23,929 nt of DNA from an uncultured Collinsella sp. Lineage in GTDB: Bacteria > Actinomycetota > Coriobacteriia > Coriobacteriales > Coriobacteriaceae. The DNA is taken from positions 1 to 23,929 of the forward strand of contig CABUTN010000032.1 in assembly GCA_902494565.1 (NCBI GenBank). The letters are read 5' to 3'. A program made the translations under genes and the position numbers. Below the pieces are notes generated by a model. The model saw nothing but the letters and a program-made list of their open reading frames with translations, was not told the origin of the DNA and searched no databases. Below, in pieces: positions 1 through 7,237 of this stretch; within the stretch, counting starts at the first letter, position 1, and every line of letters starts with the position of its first letter.

Positions 1-69
1 GAGTGGGGCGACAGGGCCGTGTGGGAGGACCTCCACCACAGGGACCCGTACCCGTTCTGGCTGGATTAA
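1..69 (+). CDS. C-terminal end of an unidentified protein (partial)
   Basis: The window opens inside a reading frame that runs 22 codons to a TAA at 67-69. Its last residues are DPYPFWLD. The fragment is too short and too lacking in motifs to assign to a family. It reads toward birA, which is encoded on the opposite strand and ends at 161, so the two genes converge. The 91 bases between them hold only a weak inverted repeat (GGACA at 94-98, TGTCC at 106-110) and no convincing terminator. The frame could be fortuitous, but its composition is protein-like and it stops cleanly. Confidence 0.45.
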   Translation, partial: EWGDRAVWEDLHHRDPYPFWLD

Positions 70-160
70 TGGATGGAAACGGGTGTTCTATCGGGACACA
101 CATTTTGTCCTATAAGCCTGGACTGCTGGGTAATGCTGCCGAGTAGGTGGCTGCGGCGAC

Positions 161-937
161 CTATTCGCTCAAGGGGCGCAGCGATGCCTCCTCAAAATGG
201 AAGGATCGCAAGCCGTCTTCCGTCTCGATGCACGCGCGACCAAAGTCATCGACCGTTTGAAAGATGCCACGCGCCAGCTCGTCCCCAGCGGGGGAGCGGG
301 CGATAACGTGCTCCCCGATCCAATTGAGGTGAGCGACATATTCGCCGTGGACGGGCGCGAGCGGTCCGGTGTTTTCTTCCATGGAGTTGAGGCGTTCTGT
401 CCAGGCATCTACAGCGTCTATAACGGCGTGATAGACCTCATCGAGGAGCATGTCGACGGCAGGAACGTTTTCGTTAAGGTCCGAGAGACCGATTGCCGGC
501 AGGCCGCCATCGGGAACCTCCGAGGGTACATAGTTCACATTGACGCCAATGCCGCAGACGGCGAAAGGTTTGCCTTCGTTATCGCGTGCCGCCTCGACCA
601 GAATACCGCCGAGCTTGCGTCCTCGCGCGACCAGATCGTTGGGCCATTTGAGGTCAATCTCGTTTGCAAGGCCCTGTTTTTCGAGCGCCGCAAGCACCGC
701 TAGGCCGCTGACGGCGGCAAGACCAGAGTACTTTGCGGGATTAACGCATGGACGCAGGACAATCGAAAGCAATAGGTTGCCGGCGGTTGAATCCCACTTG
801 TGCCCGCGCCGGCCGCGTCCTGCCGTTTGCGCGCGGGCGGCAAGTCCTGTGCCGTGTGGCGCTCCCTGTTTTCCTGCCTCGAGCAGGTCATCGTTGGTCG
901 ATCCGGTTACGTCGACTATCGTTAAACGAGAATCCAT
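161..937 (-). CDS. birA: Biotin--[acetyl-CoA-carboxylase] ligase, monofunctional BirA
   Basis: This 258-residue enzyme activates biotin to biotinyl-AMP and transfers it to the acceptor lysine of biotin carboxyl carrier protein in the cytoplasm. Visible family motifs are GSTND near residues 12-16, the biotin/ATP loop GRGRRGHKW at 40-48, KWPND at 97-101, and KLGGILVE around 109-116 with the conserved lysine. The last ~55 residues fit the small C-terminal BPL domain. The N-terminal winged helix of bifunctional BirA repressors is absent, so it should not act as a DNA-binding regulator. The start at 937 has AGGAGG about 11 bases upstream. It diverges from fabH, and its obvious substrate AccB is encoded at 6319-6795. 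Confidence 0.93.
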   Translation of the reverse strand: MDSRLTIVDVTGSTNDDLLEAGKQGAPHGTGLAARAQTAGRGRRGHKWDSTAGNLLLSIVLRPCVNPAKYSGLAAVSGLAVLAALEKQGLANEIDLKWPNDLVARGRKLGGILVEAARDNEGKPFAVCGIGVNVNYVPSEVPDGGLPAIGLSDLNENVPAVDMLLDEVYHAVIDAVDAWTERLNSMEENTGPLAPVHGEYVAHLNWIGEHVIARSPAGDELARGIFQTVDDFGRACIETEDGLRSFHFEEASLRPLSE

Positions 938-1032
938 AACAGCTGCTACCTCCTAAGTTAATAAGGCAATCGCGCAATGGTGTCGAGAGATAGACACAAT
1001 GTGAAGCCTTTGTCGCATTTGGACAATTTAAT

Positions 1033-1048
1033 GTTAACACGTCAACAA
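1033..1048. promoter_or_regulatory. Palindromic operator-like repeat, copy A (birA/fabH intergenic)
   Basis: The 16-mer GTTAACACGTCAACAA recurs at 1081-1096 with one mismatch, 48 bases downstream. Its first 14 bases form an imperfect palindrome of the type GTTRACNNGTYAAC, as expected for a dimeric repressor site. It lies in the 176-bp divergent region between birA and the fatty acid operon. A weak promoter (TCAACA at 1042-1047, TATCCT at 1063-1068, 15-bp spacing) would place this copy over the -35. The regulator is unknown. The motif does not match the FapR or FabT sites I know. Confidence 0.5.
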
Positions 1049-1080
1049 AGACTGAAATGCGTTATCCTCTCTTGGTCGAT

Positions 1081-1096
1081 GTAAACACGTCAACAA
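1081..1096. promoter_or_regulatory. Palindromic operator-like repeat, copy B (birA/fabH intergenic)
   Basis: GTAAACACGTCAACAA differs from copy A at a single base. It ends five bases before the fabH ribosome binding site (AAGGAGG at 1101-1107). A protein bound here would block elongation or leader translation, while copy A would block RNA polymerase binding. The pair therefore looks like a cooperative operator. Function is inferred from repetition, symmetry and position only. Confidence 0.5.
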
Positions 1097-1113
1097 CTCA
1101 AAGGAGGTTAGTG

Positions 1114-2073
1114 ATGGGTTTCACGATTCTTGGAACAGGTTCGGCACTTCCTGAACGCAGTGTTTCCAATGACGAGCTGTCTGAGTTCCTCGATACCTCG
1201 GATGAGTGGATTTTTACCCGTACAGGTATCAAGAGCCGCCACGTCTGCACCACCGAGTCACTTGACGACCTTGCCGCAGCGGCGAGCGAGCGGACACTCC
1301 AGGTGTCCGGAATCGACGCGAGGCAGCTGGATCTGATCGTCTGCTCGACGACGACGGGTGACCACCTCGTTCCCGCCGAGGCGTGTGCCGTTGCTGAGCG
1401 ACTTGGCGCGACGTGTCCTGCCTTCGATGTCTCGGCGGCCTGCGCCGGCTTCGTATTTGCGCTCGATGTCGCCGAGGGCTATATCGCCCGCGGTCGCGCC
1501 AAGCACGTGCTGGTCGTTGCCGCCGAGCAGATGACGCGCGCGCTCGACTGGACCGACCGCGCCACCTGCGTGCTTTTTGGCGATGGGGCAGGCGCCGCAG
1601 TGATTGAAGCTGGGGGAGACAGCCCCCTTGCCGTTGAGCTTTCGACGGCGCCCGACGTCGAGACGTTGCGCGTTCCCGGTCTGGTCGGTACCTCGCCGTT
1701 TAAGGACTCCGCAGATAGCGCGAGCGTGCTGTCCATGAATGGTCGCCGCGTGTTCAAGTTCGGCGTCAACGCCATCTGCGACACGGTCCATAAGCTTGCG
1801 AGCGATGCGGGCATTTCGGTCGAAGACATCGATCATTTTGTATTCCATCAGGCTAACGAACGAATCCTGAGTCAGGCGGTCAAGCGTCTCGGCGTGCCAG
1901 ACGAGCGCGTGGTTCGAACGCTACGCGAGACCGGCAACATCTCGAGCGCCTGCATTCCGTTTGCTCTCGATCGGCTGGCAAATACCGGCGCGCTGCACGC
2001 GGGCGACACCATCGCCCTGGTCGGATTTGGCGCTGGCTTGGATGTAGGTGGCTATCTACTTCGTTGGAAGTAG
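1114..2073 (+). CDS. fabH: Beta-ketoacyl-ACP synthase III (KAS III)
   Basis: FabH condenses acetyl-CoA or another short acyl-CoA with malonyl-ACP to start fatty acid synthesis. The 319-residue product carries the KAS III triad: Cys110 in DVSAACAGF, His245 in FHQANERI and Asn275 in ETGNISSA, with a glycine-rich GFGAGLDVGG end. I chose ATG 1114 because AAGGAGG lies six bases upstream and the protein then begins MGFTILGTGS, as the family does. An in-frame ATG at 1057 would add 19 atypical residues that cover operator copy B. It is the first gene of the operon, so the operators upstream probably set expression of the whole cluster. Confidence 0.96.
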   Translation: MGFTILGTGSALPERSVSNDELSEFLDTSDEWIFTRTGIKSRHVCTTESLDDLAAAASERTLQVSGIDARQLDLIVCSTTTGDHLVPAEACAVAERLGATCPAFDVSAACAGFVFALDVAEGYIARGRAKHVLVVAAEQMTRALDWTDRATCVLFGDGAGAAVIEAGGDSPLAVELSTAPDVETLRVPGLVGTSPFKDSADSASVLSMNGRRVFKFGVNAICDTVHKLASDAGISVEDIDHFVFHQANERILSQAVKRLGVPDERVVRTLRETGNISSACIPFALDRLANTGALHAGDTIALVGFGAGLDVGGYLLRWK

Positions 2074-2126
2074 TCGCACATAGGAAATGAAAACGCCCCT
2101 GGGGGCACAAACAAAGGAGAACTACC

Positions 2127-2363
2127 ATGGCAGATCAGAAGACCTTCGAACGCGTTTGCGACGTTATCCGCGAGACCGCCGGCCTTGACGATGTCGAGAT
2201 GAAGCCCGAGTCCACGCTCGAGGAGATTGGCCTCGACAGCCTGGGTACCGTCGAGATCCTCGTTGCCGTCGAGGACGAGTTTGGCATTGAGCTCGATACC
2301 GAGGAGAGCCCCAAGACGGTCGGCGAGTTCGTCGATACGGTCGAGGCGGCATTGGAGAAGTAG
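2127..2363 (+). CDS. acpP: Acyl carrier protein
   Basis: This 78-residue acidic helical protein carries the growing acyl chain on 4'-phosphopantetheine. The attachment site is Ser38 in GLDSLGTVE, the classic DSL motif. Size and acidity are typical. The start has AAGGAG at 2114-2119. Just before it, the fabH-acpP gap (53 bases) contains the GC-rich inverted repeat GCCCCTGGGGGC at 2095-2106, with no U-tract. It might act as an mRNA processing or stability element for this highly expressed gene. acpP lies between fabH and fabK, and its stop overlaps a possible GTG start of fabK. Confidence 0.96.
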   Translation: MADQKTFERVCDVIRETAGLDDVEMKPESTLEEIGLDSLGTVEILVAVEDEFGIELDTEESPKTVGEFVDTVEAALEK

Positions 2364-2365
2364 TG

Positions 2366-3310
2366 ATGCTCAAGTCTCCTCTCTGCGATTTGCTCGGCAT
2401 CGAAAAGCCCGTGTTCCAGGGTGGCATGGCCTGGATTGCCGACGCCTCGTTGGCATCTGCCGTGTCCGAGGCAGGCGGCTTAGGCATTATCGCGGCCATG
2501 AATGCCGACGCAAACTGGCTGCGCGATCAGATTCACGAGCTGCGCGCCAAGACGGATAAGCCCTTTGGCGTCAACGTTATGCTCATGAGCCCGTTTGTCG
2601 ACGAGGTCGCACAAGTGGTGATTGATGAGCGGGTGCCCGTTGTGGCGACCGGCGCCGGCAATCCCACCAAGTACATGAAGGCGTGGAACGAGGCGGGCAT
2701 CAAGGTTATTCCCGTCGTGGCTTCGGTGGCGCTGGCGCGTCTCGTGGCGCGTCGCGGAGCCACTGCCGTGGTTGCCGAGGGCACCGAATCAGGCGGCCAT
2801 ATTGGCGAGACCTCGACGATGGCACTTGTCCCGCAGGTTGTCGATGCGGTCGATATTCCCGTGGTTGCGGCTGGCGGCATCGCCGATGGCCGCGGCGTGG
2901 CGGCCGCTTTTATGCTCGGCGCTGCCGGCGTCCAGGTGGGAACACGCTTTCTGGTCGCAAACGAGTGCACCGTATCCGAACAGTACAAAGAGCTGGTGCT
3001 CAAGGCGGGCGACACGTCGACGCGTGCGACCGGCCGCTCGACGGGACACCCGGTGCGTGCCCTCAAGAGCCCCTTCACCAACGCCTACGCCAAGAGCGAG
3101 GCGGCGGGCGCAAGCGTCGAGGAGCTCGGGGCCATGGGCACGGGCGCCCTTCGCAAGGCCGCCAAGGACGGTAATTACGAAGAGGGCTCGTATTTGTGCG
3201 GACAGATTGCTGGCATGGTCAACGAACGCCAGAGCGCACGCGAAATCGTCGACGATCTGGTCGATGGCGCCGAGCATGTCCTGAAGGGTGCGTCCGCATG
3301 GGTAGCGTAG
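2366..3310 (+). CDS. fabK: Enoyl-ACP reductase II, FMN-dependent (FabK)
   Basis: FabK reduces trans-2-enoyl-ACP in the last step of each elongation cycle, using FMN and NAD(P)H. The 314-residue protein is a TIM-barrel flavoenzyme of the nitronate monooxygenase/FabK family. It has PVFQGGMAW near residues 15-23, the signature GTESGGHIGE at 139-148 with catalytic-type His145, the phosphate-binding AAGGIADGRG at 169-177, and GVQVGTRF at 188-195. I chose ATG 2366, with GGAG eight bases upstream. GTG 2363, overlapping the acpP stop, is an alternative that adds one residue. No FabI-type reductase is present in the window, so this is probably the enoyl reductase of the pathway, a type usually insensitive to triclosan. 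Its 3' end overlaps fabD by 13 bases. Confidence 0.94.
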   Translation: MLKSPLCDLLGIEKPVFQGGMAWIADASLASAVSEAGGLGIIAAMNADANWLRDQIHELRAKTDKPFGVNVMLMSPFVDEVAQVVIDERVPVVATGAGNPTKYMKAWNEAGIKVIPVVASVALARLVARRGATAVVAEGTESGGHIGETSTMALVPQVVDAVDIPVVAAGGIADGRGVAAAFMLGAAGVQVGTRFLVANECTVSEQYKELVLKAGDTSTRATGRSTGHPVRALKSPFTNAYAKSEAAGASVEELGAMGTGALRKAAKDGNYEEGSYLCGQIAGMVNERQSAREIVDDLVDGAEHVLKGASAWVA

Positions 3311-4224
3311 CGTTTCTGTTTGCAGGCCAGGGTGCCCAGCATCCCGCGATGGGCGTCGACCTTATCGAAGCGTCGCCGGCGGCTGCCGAGGTGTTTGCAA
3401 TCGCCGATGAGGTGCGCCCGGGGACCAGCGAGCAGTGCCAGAGCGCCTCGAAAGAGGAGCTCTCGCAGACCGAGAACACGCAGCCTTGCGTGTTCGTGCA
3501 CGACTTGGCTGTCGCCGTCGCCCTGCGCGAGCGCGGCGTGGTGCCTGCCGCCTGTGCGGGATTCTCGCTGGGCGAGGTCGCCGCGCTCACCTTTGCGGGG
3601 CCATTCGATACGCGAGCGGGCTTTGAGCTCGTGTGCGAGCGCGCGGCGCTGATGGCCACGGCTGCCGAGCGCCATCCGGGCTGCATGCGTGCCGTCATCA
3701 AGCTCGATGCGGCGCAAGTCGAGGGCCTGGCAAAACAGGCAGGCGAGGACTGCTGGCCGGTCAACTACAACAGCCCCCAGCAGACGGTTGTGGCCGGAGC
3801 GCCCGATGCGTTGCAGACCCTCGATGTCCTGGTAAAAGAGGCTGACGGTCGCGCCATGAAGGTCGCGGTGTCGGGTGCATTCCATAGCCCCTATATGGCC
3901 GAGGCGACCTGTGGCCTTGCTGCATATATCCAAGCCGGTCACGCGCCGTCCCCGTTGCTGATTCCTGTTATGGCAAATATGACGGCGGCACCCTATCCGG
4001 CCGACCCACAGGCGGCATCGGAGGTGCTGGCCAACCAGGTGAGCCATGCCGTTCGCTGGGTCGACACGCTGCATACTCTGCAGGATCAGGGCATCGACAC
4101 GTTTATTGAGGTCGGCCCCGGCAAAACGCTGTCGGGCCTGGTCAAGCGTACGCTGAGCGACGTTCGCGTGTATTCGTGCGAAACGGCCGAGCAGGTCGCA
4201 GCTATTGCCGACGAGCTCGCATAG
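3298..4224 (+). CDS. fabD: Malonyl-CoA:ACP transacylase
   Basis: FabD moves malonyl from CoA to ACP, supplying the extender unit. The 308-residue protein has FLFAGQGAQ at 7-14, the nucleophile elbow GFSLGE at 88-93 with Ser90, Arg115 that would bind the malonyl carboxylate, and His196 in GAFHSPYM. The residue before the nucleophile is Phe, where most family members have His (GHSLGE). ATG 3298 is preferred because GAAGGG lies nine bases upstream and the protein begins MGSVAFLFAG. Longer in-frame starts inside fabK give an arginine-rich non-family extension. The 13-base overlap with fabK suggests translational coupling. Confidence 0.95.
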   Translation: MGSVAFLFAGQGAQHPAMGVDLIEASPAAAEVFAIADEVRPGTSEQCQSASKEELSQTENTQPCVFVHDLAVAVALRERGVVPAACAGFSLGEVAALTFAGPFDTRAGFELVCERAALMATAAERHPGCMRAVIKLDAAQVEGLAKQAGEDCWPVNYNSPQQTVVAGAPDALQTLDVLVKEADGRAMKVAVSGAFHSPYMAEATCGLAAYIQAGHAPSPLLIPVMANMTAAPYPADPQAASEVLANQVSHAVRWVDTLHTLQDQGIDTFIEVGPGKTLSGLVKRTLSDVRVYSCETAEQVAAIADELA

Positions 4225-4254
4225 TCCACAGGGCTGTAACCCGAAAGGAATGAC

Positions 4255-5028
4255 ATGGGCAACTTGAACAACGGCGCGCTCGAGCGCAACGACTCACGTC
4301 GCGTGGCGCTTGTCACGGGCGGCTCGCGGGGTATCGGCCGCGCCTGCGCTGTCGGTCTGGCGGAGGACGGCTTTGATACCGCCGTCGTCTATGCCGGTAG
4401 TGTCGATGCAGCGCGCGAGGCGTGCGAAGCCTGCGAGGCGGCTGGCGCTACGGCACGCGCATATCAATGCGACGTGGCCGATCCCGCTGCCGTCAACGCG
4501 TGCGTGGAAACGGTCCTCAACGACTTTGGCTCCATTTGGGCGCTCGTCAACAACGCCGGCATCACCCGCGATGGCCTGCTCATGCGTATGGGCGACGATG
4601 CCTTCGACCGCGTGCTCGATGTCAATCTCAAGGGCACGTTCAATACGACGCGCGCGCTCACCAAGACCTTTATGCGCCAGCGCGGCGGTTGCGTCATCAA
4701 CATGAGCTCGGTTGTGGGCCTGATGGGCAATGCCGGGCAGGCCAACTACGCTGCCTCCAAGGCGGGCGTGATAGGGCTTACCAAGGCGGTGGCGCGCGAG
4801 CTTGCGCCCCGCGGCGTACGAGTGAACGCGGTCGCACCCGGGTTTGTCGAGACGGATATGACGGCAAAGCTCTCGGAGAAGGTGCGCGCGGCGTGCGAGG
4901 AGCAGATTCCCCTGAGGCGCATGGCGCGCCCCGAGGAAGTGGCCGGCGTGGTGCGCTTTTTAGCGAGCGATGCGGCTGCCTACATTACGGGCGAGGTCGT
5001 GCGCGTCGACGGCGGAATGGCGATGTAG
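4255..5028 (+). CDS. fabG: 3-oxoacyl-ACP reductase
   Basis: FabG is a short-chain dehydrogenase that reduces beta-ketoacyl-ACP with NADPH. The 257-residue protein has the Rossmann motif TGGSRGIG at 21-28, NNAG at 99-102, catalytic Ser152 in SSVVG, and Tyr165 with Lys169 in YAASK. The C-terminal ITGEVVRVDGG is typical. The start ATG 4255 follows AAAGGAA at 4244-4250. The N-terminus carries about 15 extra residues (MGNLNNGALERNDSRR) before the first beta strand. This is longer than usual, but the ribosome binding site fixes it here. It lies 30 bases after fabD and 39 bases before fabF. Confidence 0.95.
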   Translation: MGNLNNGALERNDSRRVALVTGGSRGIGRACAVGLAEDGFDTAVVYAGSVDAAREACEACEAAGATARAYQCDVADPAAVNACVETVLNDFGSIWALVNNAGITRDGLLMRMGDDAFDRVLDVNLKGTFNTTRALTKTFMRQRGGCVINMSSVVGLMGNAGQANYAASKAGVIGLTKAVARELAPRGVRVNAVAPGFVETDMTAKLSEKVRAACEEQIPLRRMARPEEVAGVVRFLASDAAAYITGEVVRVDGGMAM

Positions 5029-5067
5029 AAACCAGAGCCACACAACGGCTTGAATGAGGAGACCATG

Positions 5068-6315
5068 ATGGAACAGAGAGTTGCAATCACCGGTATCGGT
5101 GCCGTGTCGCCGCTCGGCAACACCGCGCTTGCCACCTGGGCGGCCATGTGTGCCGGAACGTGCGGCATCGGTCCGATCACGCACTTCGATACCGATGCAT
5201 TTGCCGTCAAGGTGGCGGCCGAGGTCAAGGGCTTTGACGGCAACGAGTACTTTGGCAAGCGTGACGCCAAGCACCTGGACCCCTACGTTCAGTTTGCGAT
5301 GGCGGCTTCGGACGAGGCCATGCACGATGCGGGCTTTGATGTCGAGGGCGCCATCGATCGCGAGCGCCTGGGCGTCTACGTGGGTTCAGGCGTGGGTGGC
5401 ATGCAGACACTCGTCGACAACGTCCACACGATTGCCGATCGGGGGCCTCGCCGTGCATCGCCCTATATGATTGCGATGATGATTCCCAACATGGCGTCGG
5501 GCAATATCGCGATCCGCCACAAGGCAAAAGGCCCGACCCTGCCCGTGGTGACTGCGTGCGCGACCTCGGCCCATGCCGTGGGCGAGGCGTTCCGCGCCAT
5601 CAAGCACGGCTATGCCGATGCAATCCTGGCTGGCGGTGCCGAGGCCGCAATCATCCCCGATGCCGTTGCGGGCTTTACGTCCTGCCGCGCATTGACCACC
5701 AACCCCGATCCCGCGACGGCTTGCCGCCCGTTCGATGCAGACCGCGACGGCTTTGTGATGGGCGAGGGCGCCTGCGTGCTGGCACTCGAGAGCATGGAGC
5801 ATGCGCAGGCGCGCGGTGCGCACATTTATGCCGAGGTCGTGGGTTACGGCAACACCGATGATGCCTATCACATCACGAGCCCCGATCCCGAGGCTGCCGG
5901 CATTGCCCGCGCGATATCGCTGGCGGTTGCCGAGGGTGACGTCAAGCCTTCCGAGGGTCTCTACATCAATGCCCACGGCACCTCGACCAAGCTCAACGAT
6001 TCGTCCGAGACGGCGGGCATTAAGCGTGCGCTCGGCGAGGACGCGGCACGCGCCGCGCACGTCTCGTCGACCAAGTCGATGACCGGCCACATGATCGGTG
6101 CTACGGGCGCCATCGAGGTCATGGCCTGTGCCATGGCGCTCGAGCAGGGCGTGGTGCCCCCGACCATTAACTACCACACGCCCGATCCCGTCTGCGATCT
6201 TGATTACACGCCCAATCGAGCGGTTCGCGCCGACCTTACCTGGGCGCTTTCGACCAATCTGGGCTTTGGCGGACACAATGCCGCCATCGCGCTGCGTAGA
6301 TATACGAGGAGCTAG
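5068..6315 (+). CDS. fabF: Beta-ketoacyl-ACP synthase II
   Basis: FabF performs the elongating condensation of acyl-ACP with malonyl-ACP. The 415-residue thiolase-fold protein shows the Cys-His-His triad: Cys164 in TACATSAH, His303 in NAHGTSTKLND and His341 in KSMTGHMIGATG. The phenylalanine gate is in NLGFGGHN near 397-404. ATG 5068 has GAGGAG six bases upstream. ATG 5065 and TTG 5050 are possible but have poorer spacing. It ends three bases before accB, linking elongation directly to malonyl-CoA supply. It is the only KAS I/II in the window, so it probably handles the full chain range. Confidence 0.95.
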   Translation: MEQRVAITGIGAVSPLGNTALATWAAMCAGTCGIGPITHFDTDAFAVKVAAEVKGFDGNEYFGKRDAKHLDPYVQFAMAASDEAMHDAGFDVEGAIDRERLGVYVGSGVGGMQTLVDNVHTIADRGPRRASPYMIAMMIPNMASGNIAIRHKAKGPTLPVVTACATSAHAVGEAFRAIKHGYADAILAGGAEAAIIPDAVAGFTSCRALTTNPDPATACRPFDADRDGFVMGEGACVLALESMEHAQARGAHIYAEVVGYGNTDDAYHITSPDPEAAGIARAISLAVAEGDVKPSEGLYINAHGTSTKLNDSSETAGIKRALGEDAARAAHVSSTKSMTGHMIGATGAIEVMACAMALEQGVVPPTINYHTPDPVCDLDYTPNRAVRADLTWALSTNLGFGGHNAAIALRRYTRS

Positions 6316-6318
6316 AGC

Positions 6319-6795
6319 ATGGATTCCAAAAGACTTGCCGAGATAGCCGATGTTATGGAGGACCGCGGCCTCACGCGCGTGCGCGTTGAGGAGCCCGATG
6401 GCACCGCGGTCGAACTCGAGCGCGCGAGCGCCGCACAGCCGGTTGCCGTGCCCATGCCTATGCCGGGTGCCGTGACTGCTCCGGCGGTGGCTCCTGTCGC
6501 CATGCCTGCCGCCGCGCCGGAGCCCGCCGCGCAGGCGCCTGCCGCCGCACCGGAGCCTAAGGGCACCGAGGTGACCGCTCCCATGGTCGGCGTTTTCTAT
6601 GCTGCCCCGGCGCCGGGCGACGAACCGTTTGTGCACGTGGGCTCCAAGGTCAAAGCCGGCGAGACTCTCTGCATCATCGAGGCCATGAAGGTCCTCAACG
6701 AGGTGACGGCCGAGGCGGACGGTGAGGTGCTCGAGATCTGCGTGGCCGACGGCGACCTCGTGGAGTTCGGCAGCTGCCTCATGAGGATCGGATAG
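6319..6795 (+). CDS. accB: Biotin carboxyl carrier protein of acetyl-CoA carboxylase
   Basis: AccB carries biotin between the carboxylase and carboxyltransferase active sites. The 158-residue protein has an N-terminal helical region (1-40), a flexible Ala/Pro linker (about 41-80) and a C-terminal biotinyl domain with the acceptor Lys124 in IIEAMKVLNE. The thumb-like GVFYAAPAPGDEPFV segment (91-105) is typical of the acetyl-CoA carboxylase type. It starts three bases after fabF and ends nine bases before fabZ. The biotin ligase that should modify it is encoded divergently at the start of the locus. Confidence 0.95.
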   Translation: MDSKRLAEIADVMEDRGLTRVRVEEPDGTAVELERASAAQPVAVPMPMPGAVTAPAVAPVAMPAAAPEPAAQAPAAAPEPKGTEVTAPMVGVFYAAPAPGDEPFVHVGSKVKAGETLCIIEAMKVLNEVTAEADGEVLEICVADGDLVEFGSCLMRIG

Positions 6796-6804
6796 GTGAT
6801 ATCC

Positions 6805-7227
6805 ATGAACAAAGAAGAGCTTAAAGAACTGTTACCGCATCGCGAGCCGATGCTTTTGCTTGACGAAGCCGAGCTGGTGGGTGACGAGGCCCACGGCAAG
6901 ATCACGATTACGGGCGACGAGTACTTTTTGCAGGGGCATTTTCCGGGAAACCCGGTCGTCCCCGGCGTGATTCAGTGCGAGATGCTCGCCCAAAACTGCT
7001 GCGTGCTGCTGATGGGCGATGAGGAAGCGCGCGGCGCGACACCGTTCTATACGAGTCTGGACAAGGTGCGCTTTAAGCGTCCGGTGCGCCCGGGTGACAC
7101 GGTAGACCTGGTGTGCTCGATCACGCGTGCGCGCGGGCCGTTCCGCTTTGCGACGGGCACCGCGAGCGTCAACGGCGAGGTGTGCTGCCGCGCCGATATG
7201 TCCTTTGCGCTCGTGCGCGAAAGTTAA
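6805..7227 (+). CDS. fabZ: 3-hydroxyacyl-ACP dehydratase
   Basis: FabZ dehydrates beta-hydroxyacyl-ACP to trans-2-enoyl-ACP. The 140-residue hot-dog protein has LPHREPMLLLD at 10-20 and the signature GHFPGNPVVPGVIQCEMLAQ, with catalytic His45 and Glu59. ATG 6805 follows TAGGTGAT, which pairs with the 16S rRNA tail. GTG 6796 would add three residues. It sits between accB and accC, so dehydratase and carboxylase subunits are made from the same transcript. No FabA, FabM or FabN isomerase is visible here, so unsaturated fatty acids would need a gene elsewhere. Confidence 0.95.
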   Translation: MNKEELKELLPHREPMLLLDEAELVGDEAHGKITITGDEYFLQGHFPGNPVVPGVIQCEMLAQNCCVLLMGDEEARGATPFYTSLDKVRFKRPVRPGDTVDLVCSITRARGPFRFATGTASVNGEVCCRADMSFALVRES

Positions 7228-7237
7228 GGAAGGCTTC

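Noticed and set aside
1057..1113. Longer fabH start at ATG 1057
   Set aside because: Adds 19 residues not seen in FabH, lacks a ribosome binding site, and overlaps the operator-like repeat; AAGGAGG supports 1114.
5386..6636. 416-codon minus-strand open frame
   Set aside because: Antisense to fabF and accB; Gly/His/Arg-rich low-complexity protein without motifs.
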